From NCBI RefSeq assembly GCF_001957135.1, contig NZ_MPHK01000002.1, positions 80,124 through 144,123 of the forward strand: DNA of 64,000 nucleotides. The letters run 5' to 3'. Both the position numbers and the translations under genes were made by a program. The notes below the pieces were generated by a model. That model worked only from the letters and a program-made list of their open reading frames with translations. It was not told the DNA's origin and made no database searches. Shown here in pieces: positions 37,229 through 46,060 of this stretch; positions within the stretch are counted from its first letter, which is position 1; every line of letters starts with the position of its first letter. The DNA comes from Shewanella sp. UCD-KL21. Lineage in GTDB: Bacteria; Pseudomonadota; Gammaproteobacteria; Enterobacterales; Shewanellaceae.

Positions 37229-37924
37229 TTACTTGTCTGATTTAGTTTTTGATTTAGGTTGCGATTTAGCTTTCACTTTCGCTTTTAATGCTTCAAGTTC
37301 GTCATTGACTGAATCTTCAGCTTCAAGTGCCGCAAACTCATCAGCAAGGCTACCCTTTTTACCAATATCATAAGCTTCAACTTGTGACTCTAAACCTTCA
37401 ACGCGACGCTCATATTGCTCAAACTTCACCATCGCATCATCAATTTTACTTGAATCAAGCTGCTTTTTAACTTCTAAACGTGAAGTGGCAGTTTGCTTGC
37501 GCATGATAATGGTTTTTTGGCGTGCTCTGGCATCATTCAGTTTTTCTTGTAACTGTTCAACTTCATGTTTAAGACGAGCAATGTGCTCTTCTACTACTTG
37601 AAGTTCCATCTCAAGGGTTTCTAACAATGATACCGTTTTTTGTTTTTCAATTAGCGCAGCTTTTGCTAAGTCTTCTCTATCTTTCGATAAAGCTAATTCA
37701 GCTTTAGCTTGCCAATCAATTACTTGCTCTTGAACTCGGCTAATGCGTCTTAGTAACTCTTTCTTTTCTGCTAATACTTTTGCAGAAGTAGAGCGTACTT
37801 CAACTAACGTGTCTTCCATTTCCTGAATGATCAGGCGTACCATTTTTTCTGGATCTTCAGCTTTATCAAGTAAAGCACTGATGTTCGAATTAATGATATC
37901 TGCAAAGCGTGAGAAGATTCCCAT
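37229..37924 (-). CDS. pspA: Phage shock protein A
   Basis: A 231-residue coiled-coil protein of the PspA/IM30 family. The amphipathic N-terminal helix MGIFSRFADIINSNISALLD binds membranes. Long heptad-rich helices fill residues 25-185, and the C-terminal tail is Lys/Ser-rich (KSQPKSKTKSDK), with a run that is less conserved in E. coli. PspA stabilises stressed inner membranes and inhibits PspF. It starts the pspABC unit and is divergent from pspF. Confidence 0.95.
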   Translation of the reverse strand: MGIFSRFADIINSNISALLDKAEDPEKMVRLIIQEMEDTLVEVRSTSAKVLAEKKELLRRISRVQEQVIDWQAKAELALSKDREDLAKAALIEKQKTVSLLETLEMELQVVEEHIARLKHEVEQLQEKLNDARARQKTIIMRKQTATSRLEVKKQLDSSKIDDAMVKFEQYERRVEGLESQVEAYDIGKKGSLADEFAALEAEDSVNDELEALKAKVKAKSQPKSKTKSDK

Positions 37925-37966
37925 AATGTGTCCCTCAAAAATATTGTTAATGTCGAAGTTTACTAT

Positions 37967-37982
37967 TCACAAGTTATGCCAA
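37967..37982 (-). promoter_or_regulatory. Sigma-54-like promoter for pspABC
   Basis: TTGGCATAACTTGTGA on the minus strand carries the -24 GG, but the -12 GC is replaced by GA at the standard ten-base spacing. It lies 43 bases before the pspA start. PspF is a sigma-54 activator encoded next door, so a sigma-54 promoter is expected here; this one is imperfect. Confidence 0.45.
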
Positions 37983-38102
37983 CTTTCAAAAAGCGAAATA
38001 ATTCAACACCATAACCAAAATATTAACTTTTTCTTTCTTTTAATGCCGCAGCCCACTATTATGATTTTCACCACTTGTTAGCGTAATAGACTAAAAATTA
38101 CA

Positions 38103-39209
38103 GTGACTAAACAATTTGAGCAAGACAATCTTATCGGACAATCTAATGCTTTGTTAGAGGTATTAGAACATGTTTCTAAAGTTGCCCCACTTTCTAAACC
38201 AGTATTAATTATTGGTGAACGCGGCACAGGTAAAGAATTGATCGCCGAGCGGTTACACTATTTATCAGGCCGTTGGGATAAAGAGTTTATTAAATTAAAC
38301 TGCTCTTCATTAAGTGAATCATTACTTGAAAGCGAACTGTTTGGCCACGAGTCTGGGGCGTTTACGGGCGCGAAAGGCAAACATGAAGGTCGCTTCGAAC
38401 GTGCCGATGAAGGCACCTTATTTTTAGATGAGCTGGCCAATACCTCAGGGTTAATTCAAGAGAAACTGTTACGAGTCATCGAGTATGGTGAATTTGAGCG
38501 AGTGGGTGGCAGTAAAACAGTCAATACCAATGTAAGGTTAATTTGTGCTGCCAATGAGGACTTACCTTCATTAGCAGAAAATGGTGAATTTAGAGCCGAT
38601 TTACTAGATAGATTAGCCTTTGATGTAATCACCCTACCGCCCCTTCGTAGCCGCACAGAAGACATTATGCCTTTAGCAGAGCATTTTGCTGTGAGCATGG
38701 CAAGGCAACTGAATTTAGATTATTTTGGCGGTTTTAGTCCGGTTGCTATAGAGCAGCTCATGTCATATCGCTGGCCAGGTAATATCCGCGAGCTTAAAAA
38801 CGTGGTCGAGCGCAGCGTCTATCGTCGAGGATCAGAAGGTGAAGAAATTGACCACATTATTGTCGATCCCTTTGCCTCTCCTTATCGACCAACATCAAGA
38901 ATAAAAACCCGTGAAAGGCAGCAGCCTCAGCAAACAGCGCATCAAGCTCCCGATACTTCAGTCACGAGCCCTGTAGCCGATGATCCCGCTGAAAATGAAG
39001 CATCATCAGTGAGCACCAATGCAGCAGACAGAGATATTCGCTTCCCATTAGACTTTAAAGAGCATACTGAAAACTATGAGATTAACCTGCTAAAAAGTGC
39101 CTTAGCCCAAAGCCAATATAATCAAAAGAAGACCGCTGAAATATTAGGTTTAAGCTACCATCAACTGCGGGGCATTTTGAAAAAGTATAATTTACTTGAA
39201 AAGTCTTAA
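38103..39209 (+). CDS. pspF: PspF, sigma-54-dependent activator of the psp operon
   Basis: A 368-residue enhancer-binding protein without a receiver domain, as in E. coli PspF. Walker A is GERGTGKE near residue 39. The sigma-54 contact loop ESGAFTGAKG lies near 80, Walker B GTLFLDELAN near 102 and sensor stretches follow. A Pro/Gln/Ser-rich linker of about 60 residues (near 270-320) is longer than in E. coli, which explains the extra length. The C-terminal Fis-type helix-turn-helix (QKKTAEILGLSYHQLRGILK) binds DNA. The start is a GTG at 38103. Confidence 0.93.
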   Translation: MTKQFEQDNLIGQSNALLEVLEHVSKVAPLSKPVLIIGERGTGKELIAERLHYLSGRWDKEFIKLNCSSLSESLLESELFGHESGAFTGAKGKHEGRFERADEGTLFLDELANTSGLIQEKLLRVIEYGEFERVGGSKTVNTNVRLICAANEDLPSLAENGEFRADLLDRLAFDVITLPPLRSRTEDIMPLAEHFAVSMARQLNLDYFGGFSPVAIEQLMSYRWPGNIRELKNVVERSVYRRGSEGEEIDHIIVDPFASPYRPTSRIKTRERQQPQQTAHQAPDTSVTSPVADDPAENEASSVSTNAADRDIRFPLDFKEHTENYEINLLKSALAQSQYNQKKTAEILGLSYHQLRGILKKYNLLEKS

Positions 39210-39280
39210 TAGGATATTTGCTCCTAAGTTATTAACACTGCTAAAATACTTATTCAGTACCTAAATAAAATGATGAAAAA

Positions 39281-40909
39281 ATGCGTGAGACATTAAAACG
39301 CTTCAAACCTGCTGCATTACTCTACTTGCTATGTTTTTTAGTAACAGGTTGTGGTGAGCTCAATGTCCCATCAGGTATTGTGTATTGCTCTGAGGGCAAT
39401 CCTGAAACCTTTAACCCGCAATTGGTCACTTCTGGTACCACGATTGATGCCAGTTCTAATCAGCTATACAATCGCCTAATTGACTATAATAATGACTCAT
39501 CTGATTTTATGGCTGCGCTGGCAACCCAGTGGCGCATATCCGATGATGGCTTACGTTATCACTTTGTGTTGCGAAAAGGCGTACAGTTCCAGCACAATAA
39601 TTTGTTCAAACCTTCGAGAAATTTTAATGCCGATGATGTCTTGTTCTCATTTAATCGCATCATTGATCCCGCGCATCCCTTTCACTCAGTGAGCAGAACT
39701 GGCTATCCATTTTTCCAAAGCATTGATTTTTCTAATTTAGTGAGTCGAGTCGAAAAAGTAAATGACTATGAAGTGGTATTCCACTTAACCCAACCTGATG
39801 CATCCTTTTTAGCTAATTTGGCCACTGATTTTGCGGTTATTCTTTCTGCAGAATATGGCGAGCAACAATTGCAGGCAGGTACCCCTGAAAATATCGATTA
39901 TTTCGCCATCGGTACAGGGCCTTTTTACCTCGCTGATTATGTCAAAAATGATTTTATTCGCTTTAAACGCAATACCGCATATTGGGGTGAAGCGGCTAAA
40001 ATTGACCTGTTAGTTTTTGATATCACACCTAAAAGTGAGTCTAGACTGGCTAAAATTATCACTAAAGATTGCCATGTATCTGCCCTGCCTAAGGCCAATG
40101 AACTTGCGGTAATTAAAAAGCATAAACACCTGAAAGTTAACACTAAACCTGGGTTAAACGTCGGTTTTTGGGCTTTTAACACCCAAAAGCCTCCCCTAGA
40201 CGATGTGCGAGTTCGACATGCCCTTGCCCATGCCATTGATAAGAAAAATATCCTTAATGTGGTCTACCATGACACCGCCGTAGAAGCGACCGGAATGCTG
40301 CCGCCTGGTTCATGGGCTTATGCAGACTCTTCCAACCCTAATGATTTTGATCCTGAAAAAGCTAAAAGGCTGCTAGAAGAAGCAGGGGTTAATAACTTAA
40401 CCTTTGATATTTGGGCGATGCCAGTGGTGCGAATTTATAATCCAAATGCCCTCAAGACCGCAGAGCTGATTCAGGCCGACTTAGCCAACATTGGGGTTAA
40501 AGTAAATATTGTCAGTTATGACTGGAGCGTGTTTACGCAAAAATTAATTAGCCAAGATTATGATTCAGTATTAATTGGTTGGAATGCTGACAATACCGAT
40601 CCTGATAATTTCTTCACCCCACTACTCAGTTGCTCAGCCCTAGAATCAAATAATAACCGTTCTAAATGGTGTTCAGCTGAATTAGACGCAATACTTGCAC
40701 AAGCTAAAGCTACGCCAATAAAAGCCACTAGAAAAGCGTTATATCAGCAAGCTGAACAGCTCATTCATCAGCAAGTTCCCTTGGTTAATATTGCCCATGG
40801 ACAAAAATTGATCCTAAAAAACATTTCAGTATCAGCTAAAGATGTTAACCCCTATGGTGGCATGGCTTTCTCTAATATCGAACTAAACGCAGCGGAGAAA
40901 AAACCTTAA
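39281..40909 (+). CDS. sapA: SapA-like peptide ABC transporter substrate-binding lipoprotein
   Basis: A 542-residue SBP_bac_5-family protein. The leader ends in a lipobox LVTGC, so Cys24 is probably lipidated. The opening of the mature part (VYCSEGNPETFNPQL) and the internal LRYHFVLRKGVQFQ are typical of oligopeptide-type binding proteins. SapA was named for resistance to antimicrobial peptides; in E. coli the SapBCDF part has been linked to putrescine export. It is the first gene of sapABCDF, and its TAA overlaps the sapB ATG by one base. Confidence 0.92.
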   Translation: MRETLKRFKPAALLYLLCFLVTGCGELNVPSGIVYCSEGNPETFNPQLVTSGTTIDASSNQLYNRLIDYNNDSSDFMAALATQWRISDDGLRYHFVLRKGVQFQHNNLFKPSRNFNADDVLFSFNRIIDPAHPFHSVSRTGYPFFQSIDFSNLVSRVEKVNDYEVVFHLTQPDASFLANLATDFAVILSAEYGEQQLQAGTPENIDYFAIGTGPFYLADYVKNDFIRFKRNTAYWGEAAKIDLLVFDITPKSESRLAKIITKDCHVSALPKANELAVIKKHKHLKVNTKPGLNVGFWAFNTQKPPLDDVRVRHALAHAIDKKNILNVVYHDTAVEATGMLPPGSWAYADSSNPNDFDPEKAKRLLEEAGVNNLTFDIWAMPVVRIYNPNALKTAELIQADLANIGVKVNIVSYDWSVFTQKLISQDYDSVLIGWNADNTDPDNFFTPLLSCSALESNNNRSKWCSAELDAILAQAKATPIKATRKALYQQAEQLIHQQVPLVNIAHGQKLILKNISVSAKDVNPYGGMAFSNIELNAAEKKP

Positions 40910-41940
40910 TGTGGCGTTATTTTCTAAGACGAATTAATTTATTTTTTGCCACATCATTGGTTATGATTGCGGTACTGTTTTTTGCCACCGGTATGTTTCC
41001 GGTAGAAAAAAGCTACGCCTTAACTGGGATACAGTTCCCTACCAGTGAACAACAAGCGCAAACCGTAGCCGATTTTAAACTGGAAAGTAACCAGCTCAGT
41101 CAATTTATCGCTTATTTGAAGCAACGATTATCAGGCAATTTAGGGATTTCGGTTAACTCACAACAAAGTGTCGCCACAGAGCTCAGTCACGTGTTACCCG
41201 CCTCTTTTGAACTGTCATTATTTGCTGGGACAATAGCGATATTTTTTGGGGTGCCACTTGGCGTATTGTCCTCATTAAGTGAAAGTAAGTCAGTCCAGCG
41301 CAGTATTTTAGCCCTAACCTTAACCGGTTATTCTATACCGGTATTCTGGCTCGGATTAACCTTGTCGTTATGGTTTGGGGTAAAGCTAGAGTGGTTGCCG
41401 ATCTCTGGACAAATCAATTTATTATATGAAATTGAACCCGTCACAGGTTTTATGCTGATCGATACCTTGCTATCACATGAAGCCTATCGGATCTCGGCAT
41501 TCAAAGATGCCTTATTACACATCATTTTACCTGCAGTAACCTTAGCGGTATTACCTTTTACTGTCGTCATACGTATCACACGTCAAGCAATGATGACGGT
41601 AATGACTCAAACCTATATTCGCGCTGCTGAAGCCCGTGGCCTTAATACCTATCGTATTTTAATGAAACACGCCTTACCTAACGCGCTGATCCCAGTACTT
41701 AAAGCCTTTGGCTTAATGCTGGGCTCGTTTGCCAGTTACGGCATTATTGTCGAGGTGATTTTTGCATGGCCAGGAGTAGGTTCATGGCTTATTGCTGGAA
41801 TATATCAGCGAGATTACACCGTGATTCAAGCAGGGATTCTTTCTGTCTCGCTGCTGATTATCTTTTTAAGCATTATGATTGATTTAGTGCATACCACTAT
41901 CAACCCTATTAATAGGAAAGATCTGTATGCCAGCAATTAA
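40909..41940 (+). CDS. sapB: SapB-like ABC transporter permease
   Basis: A 343-residue inner-membrane permease of the oligopeptide type. The binding-protein-dependent transport signature is EARGLNTYRILMKHALPNAL near residue 244. Six membrane helices are likely, with a large periplasmic loop after the first. It overlaps sapC by 14 bases, which suggests coupled translation. Confidence 0.93.
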   Translation: MWRYFLRRINLFFATSLVMIAVLFFATGMFPVEKSYALTGIQFPTSEQQAQTVADFKLESNQLSQFIAYLKQRLSGNLGISVNSQQSVATELSHVLPASFELSLFAGTIAIFFGVPLGVLSSLSESKSVQRSILALTLTGYSIPVFWLGLTLSLWFGVKLEWLPISGQINLLYEIEPVTGFMLIDTLLSHEAYRISAFKDALLHIILPAVTLAVLPFTVVIRITRQAMMTVMTQTYIRAAEARGLNTYRILMKHALPNALIPVLKAFGLMLGSFASYGIIVEVIFAWPGVGSWLIAGIYQRDYTVIQAGILSVSLLIIFLSIMIDLVHTTINPINRKDLYASN

Positions 41941-42817
41941 AATATATCAGGATGAACACATAGCTTCACCTATGATGCAATTGTGGAAAGCATTTGCCAG
42001 CAACCCATTTGCTGTCGCAGGCCTATGGGTGGTGATATTTTTATTGCTACTGGTTGTATTGGGGCCGCTGCTTGCCCCTTACCCACCAGAAATGCAAAAT
42101 CCTGATGCCATATTATTGCCGCCATCATGGGATACTCTTGGACATGTTTCGCATTTTTTAGGTACCGATGATTTAGGCCGAGACTTATTCAGCCGCTTAT
42201 TGCATGGGGTTAGATTAACGTTTGGCATGTCATTAATTGTGGTGCTTTGCGCCTTAATCGTCGGCTTTGTTATTGGCTCCCTTTCAGGAATGATGCGTGG
42301 GTTAAAATCAAGTATTTTAGGTCACTTGCTCGATGCCTTATTATCAATTCCGTCATTATTGCTAGCCATTTTGGTTGTCGCAGTGACCGGTCCGGGGTTA
42401 ATAAATGTATTTTGGGCAGTAGGCTTAGCCTTAACCCCGCAATTTGTGCGGGCGATTCACCAAGCTGTACATGAAGAGCTACAAAAAGAATACGTTATTG
42501 CCGCTAAACTTGATGGCGCCAGTCAAATACAAATCTTTTGGTATGTCATCATGCCAAACGTCTGGGAAGTGGTTATTATTCAAACGACCATTGCTATATC
42601 GGTGGCGATATTAGACATTGCCGCCTTAGGCTTTCTCAATCTTGGCGCACAAGCCCCTAGCTCAGAGTGGGGAGCGCTGATTTTTCAGGGGTTAAACAGC
42701 CAATTAATTGCGCCTTGGTCGATTACCATTCCTGGTCTGGCTATCCTATTTACCGTGTTATCCATTAATTTGGTGGGTGACGGATTACGCTCGGCGCTCG
42801 CGCCGATAAGAAACTAG
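41927..42817 (+). CDS. sapC: SapC-like ABC transporter permease
   Basis: A 296-residue partner permease. It starts with a short cytoplasmic stretch, then a first helix at about 25-48 followed by the HFLGTDDLGRDLFSRLLHG segment typical of the second permease in oligopeptide systems. The EAA-type loop AAKLDGASQIQIFWYVIMPN lies near 192. It pairs with SapB. Confidence 0.93.
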   Translation: MPAIKIYQDEHIASPMMQLWKAFASNPFAVAGLWVVIFLLLLVVLGPLLAPYPPEMQNPDAILLPPSWDTLGHVSHFLGTDDLGRDLFSRLLHGVRLTFGMSLIVVLCALIVGFVIGSLSGMMRGLKSSILGHLLDALLSIPSLLLAILVVAVTGPGLINVFWAVGLALTPQFVRAIHQAVHEELQKEYVIAAKLDGASQIQIFWYVIMPNVWEVVIIQTTIAISVAILDIAALGFLNLGAQAPSSEWGALIFQGLNSQLIAPWSITIPGLAILFTVLSINLVGDGLRSALAPIRN

Positions 42818-42820
42818 CCC

Positions 42821-43828
42821 ATGCCATTACTTGATGTTAGAAATCTTACTATCGAACTCGATACCCCACAAGGCACAGTGAAGGTACTTGAGAAAGTCAG
42901 TTTAACCATTAATCCGGGTGAAATTCATGGCTTAGTTGGTGAGTCAGGTTCTGGGCGTAGCTTATTAGCCAAAGCGGTACTGGGCGTTTTAGGCCCAAAC
43001 TGGCGCATCATTGCCGATCGCATGATGTGGGATGGCAAGAATTTATTGGAAATGACTAAAAAGCAACGCCGCAGCTTAATGGGCAGTGATATGACCATGA
43101 TTTTCCAAGACCCTTCTGGCAGTTTAGATCCGGTAAAAACCATTGGCAGTCAGTTAATTGAATCGCTCACGCCAAACAAAGCCGTGCCTTTTTGGCGCAG
43201 AGCAAAAGACACTCATTTAACCGCGCAAAAATGGCTTCATAAAGTTGGAATTAAAAAGCCCAAAGCCATTATGAAGCGCTACCCTTGGGAACTTTCTGAA
43301 GGTGCCTGCCAAAAGGTAATGATTGCTATGGCAGTAGCAAACCACCCTAAGCTATTAATCGCAGACGAACCAACCAATGCGATGGAATTAAGTACCCAAG
43401 CGCAAATATTTCGTTTGTTAGCCCAATTAAACCAACTACAAAATGTCTCTATACTGTTAGTCAGCCATGAACTAGAAACTTTAGCCAAATGGTGCGATCG
43501 CATCAGTATTTTATACAGCGGACAAATCATGGAGTCGGGGCCAGTTAACGAATTAATCAAACAGCCCTATCACCCCTACACCAAAGCATTATTTAAAAAT
43601 CTGCCAGACTTTGCAGGCCAAATACGCCACAAAGCCTATTTACCAACATTGCAAGGTTCGTCGCCGTCATTACAGCATTTACCAGCAGGCTGCAGGCTAG
43701 GTCCTCGCTGCCCTGACGCCCAAAGAGCATGTGTTATCCAACCCAGTTTGGCCCACGAAAAAGATCGCTATTTTGCCTGCCATTTCCCGTATAACAGTGA
43801 GATAGAAGATGACAACGCCATTACTTAA
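42821..43828 (+). CDS. sapD: SapD-like ABC transporter ATPase
   Basis: A 335-residue ATPase. Walker A is GESGSGRSLL near residue 39, where the usual GKS is GRS, so the Walker A lysine appears replaced by arginine. The signature region reads LSEGACQKV instead of LSGGQ-type, and Walker B is LLIADEPTNAM. The C-terminal oligopeptide-transporter extension with CRLGPRCPDAQRAC is present; SapD from E. coli shows similar departures. Its end overlaps sapF by 20 bases. Confidence 0.91.
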   Translation: MPLLDVRNLTIELDTPQGTVKVLEKVSLTINPGEIHGLVGESGSGRSLLAKAVLGVLGPNWRIIADRMMWDGKNLLEMTKKQRRSLMGSDMTMIFQDPSGSLDPVKTIGSQLIESLTPNKAVPFWRRAKDTHLTAQKWLHKVGIKKPKAIMKRYPWELSEGACQKVMIAMAVANHPKLLIADEPTNAMELSTQAQIFRLLAQLNQLQNVSILLVSHELETLAKWCDRISILYSGQIMESGPVNELIKQPYHPYTKALFKNLPDFAGQIRHKAYLPTLQGSSPSLQHLPAGCRLGPRCPDAQRACVIQPSLAHEKDRYFACHFPYNSEIEDDNAIT

Positions 43829-44594
43829 AGTAAACCAGCTAAGCAAACGCTATTTTACGGGTTATAAAAGGTTTAAAGCGCAATATAATCAAGCCCTGTC
43901 GCCGCTATCATTTGAACTTGAGCGTGGCCAAACCTTGGCTATTGTCGGTGAAGTAAGCTCAGGTAAAAGTACCTTAGCGCGGATACTGGTTGGCGCAGAG
44001 CCCCGCAGCGGTGGGGAAATATTGTTTGAAGGCGAAGCATTAGAGGCGCGAAATCTCAAGCAGCGTAGCCGCTTGATCAGAATGATTTTTCAAGATCCTA
44101 ACACCTCATTAAACCCGAGGTTAACCATTGGTAGCCTGCTAGAAGAACCATTACGGTTTAACACCACATTAAATTCAGCGGAACGAAAAGTGCGGGTGGC
44201 AGATAGACTCAGAAAAGTGGGCTTACTGCCTGAACATGCCAATTTCTATCCGCATATGGTCTCTGAAGGTCAAAAACAACGTGTGGCCGTTGCTAGAGCG
44301 TTAATGTTAAACCCTAAAATCATTATCGCTGATGAAGCCCTTGCTTCACTAGATTTATCAGTGCGTTCTCAAATACTTAATCTACTGATAAAATTACAAA
44401 AAGAAATGGGGCTATCGTATATTTTTGTGACCCACAATTTGAACATTGTACGTCATTTTAGTGACAAGGTACTGGTGCTCAAAAACGGCAGCGTTGTTGA
44501 ACTAGCGAGCACCGAAGAATTATTCAATCACCCACAACAAGAATACTCTCGCCGTTTAATATCGCAGCAAACACAACTCACTGCCAAACGCTAA
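43809..44594 (+). CDS. sapF: SapF-like ABC transporter ATPase
   Basis: A 261-residue ATPase. Walker A is GEVSSGKSTL near residue 47, with the lysine intact. The signature is VSEGQKQRVAVARAL near 154 and Walker B IIIADEALASLD near 175. It is the last gene of sapABCDF. No terminator is obvious before fabV, which starts about 105 bases later. Confidence 0.93.
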   Translation: MTTPLLKVNQLSKRYFTGYKRFKAQYNQALSPLSFELERGQTLAIVGEVSSGKSTLARILVGAEPRSGGEILFEGEALEARNLKQRSRLIRMIFQDPNTSLNPRLTIGSLLEEPLRFNTTLNSAERKVRVADRLRKVGLLPEHANFYPHMVSEGQKQRVAVARALMLNPKIIIADEALASLDLSVRSQILNLLIKLQKEMGLSYIFVTHNLNIVRHFSDKVLVLKNGSVVELASTEELFNHPQQEYSRRLISQQTQLTAKR

Positions 44595-44699
44595 ACTGCT
44601 CCAACCACTGAGTAATTTAGCCAAAAAACATAAAAACTAGTGCCAATTCGTCGCCTAACTATTTATCCTAGTGCGATTGTTAAAGGAAGAAACCAAATT

Positions 44700-45902
44700 A
44701 TGATTATTAAACCTAAAACACGTGGCTTTATTTGTACAACGACTCATCCAGTCGGATGTGAAGCTAACGTTAAAGAACAAATCGAATTAACCAAAGCAAA
44801 AGGCAAAATCGCAAACGGCCCTAAAAAAGTCTTAGTGGTTGGCTCTTCAAGTGGTTACGGCTTGTCTTCACGTATTGCATCTGCTTTTGGTAGTGATGCG
44901 GCCACCATTGGTGTTTTCTTTGAAAAACCAAGCACAGAAACCAAACCAGGTACGGCCGGTTGGTATAACTCTGCTTACTTTGACAAGTTTGCTAAAGCTG
45001 AAGGTTTATATTCAAAAAGCATTAACTGTGATGCATTTAGCCATGAAGCAAAGCAAAAGGTGATTGAGCTTATCAAACAAGACCTCGGTCAAATTGATAT
45101 GGTCGTTTACTCTTTAGCCTCTCCTGTGCGGAAATTACCTGATACCGGCGAAGTGATCCGCTCAAGCCTTAAGCCTATCGGTGAAACTTATACCGCAACT
45201 GCGGTAGACACCAATAAAAATACCATCATTGAAACCTCGGTAGAGCCAGCAACAGAGCAAGAAATTGCTGATACCGTGACAGTTATGGGCGGCCAAGATT
45301 GGGAATTATGGATGAGCGCCTTAAGTGATGCTGGCGTATTAGCGGATAATTGTAAAACCGTGGCCTACAGCTATATCGGCACCGAGATCACTTGGCCTAT
45401 CTACTGGCATGGCGCGTTAGGTAAAGCCAAAATGGATTTAGACCGCGCCGCTCATAGCCTTAATGAAAAATTAGCCAAAACAGGCGGTTCTGCCAATGTA
45501 GCTGTGCTAAAGAGTGTTGTGACTCAAGCAAGCTCTGCTATCCCGGTGATGCCTTTATACATTGCGATGGTATTTAAGAAAATGCGCGAAGAAGGCGTCC
45601 ATGAAGGTTGTATGGATCAAATCTATCGCATGTTTAGCGAGCGTTTATATCGCGCTGATGGCCAAGCGGCACCAACAGATGATGAAAACCGCCTTCGTTT
45701 AGATGACTGGGAATTGCGTGAAGAAATTCAAAAGCATTGCCGTGACTTATGGGCGGATGTCACCACAGAAAACCTTGCAGAACTAACTGATTATAATGAA
45801 TACAAAGAAGAGTTTTTAAAACTGTTCGGTTTCGGCATTGACGGTATTGATTATGACGCTGATGTTAATCCAAACGTCACCTTTGATGTTATCAGCCTTT
45901 AA
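44700..45902 (+). CDS. fabV: Enoyl-[acyl-carrier-protein] reductase FabV
   Basis: A 400-residue NADH-dependent enoyl reductase of the FabV type, which completes each round of fatty acid elongation. The N-terminal signature [20 protein letters not shown] is present. The NADH-binding [10 protein letters not shown] lies near 43. The Tyr-x8-Lys active-site pair is in [10 protein letters not shown] near 237. The ATG at 44700 is preceded by AAAGGAAG; an upstream GTG frame beginning at 44640 is not supported. FabV proteins are typically insensitive to triclosan. In E. coli the sap operon is next to fabI, a different family with the same job. Confidence 0.96.
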   Translation: MIIKPKTRGFICTTTHPVGCEANVKEQIELTKAKGKIANGPKKVLVVGSSSGYGLSSRIASAFGSDAATIGVFFEKPSTETKPGTAGWYNSAYFDKFAKAEGLYSKSINCDAFSHEAKQKVIELIKQDLGQIDMVVYSLASPVRKLPDTGEVIRSSLKPIGETYTATAVDTNKNTIIETSVEPATEQEIADTVTVMGGQDWELWMSALSDAGVLADNCKTVAYSYIGTEITWPIYWHGALGKAKMDLDRAAHSLNEKLAKTGGSANVAVLKSVVTQASSAIPVMPLYIAMVFKKMREEGVHEGCMDQIYRMFSERLYRADGQAAPTDDENRLRLDDWELREEIQKHCRDLWADVTTENLAELTDYNEYKEEFLKLFGFGIDGIDYDADVNPNVTFDVISL

Positions 45903-45919
45903 TACCCTAAGGTAATAAG

Positions 45920-45950
45920 AAAAGCCAAGTTATTATAACTTGGCTTTTTT
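45920..45950 (+). terminator. Terminator after fabV
   Basis: A 12-bp stem AAAAGCCAAGTT with an ATTAT loop and T-run, 18 bases past the stop codon. Confidence 0.92.
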
Positions 45951-45995
45951 ATTTCGGTTTAATTCTTTATTCTATTCAATAATGCTGCTTTATTA

Positions 45996-46031
45996 ATTAA
46001 AAAAAGGCCAAGTTGATGAGACTTGGCCTTT
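45996..46031 (-). terminator. Terminator of the flavocytochrome gene
   Basis: An 11-bp stem AAAGGCCAAGT with a 7-base loop. On the minus strand it is followed by a run of seven T. It ends about 30 bases past the flavocytochrome stop codon. Confidence 0.9.
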
Positions 46032-46060
46032 GTAAGGGAATGATGAAATTTAACTAAGAA

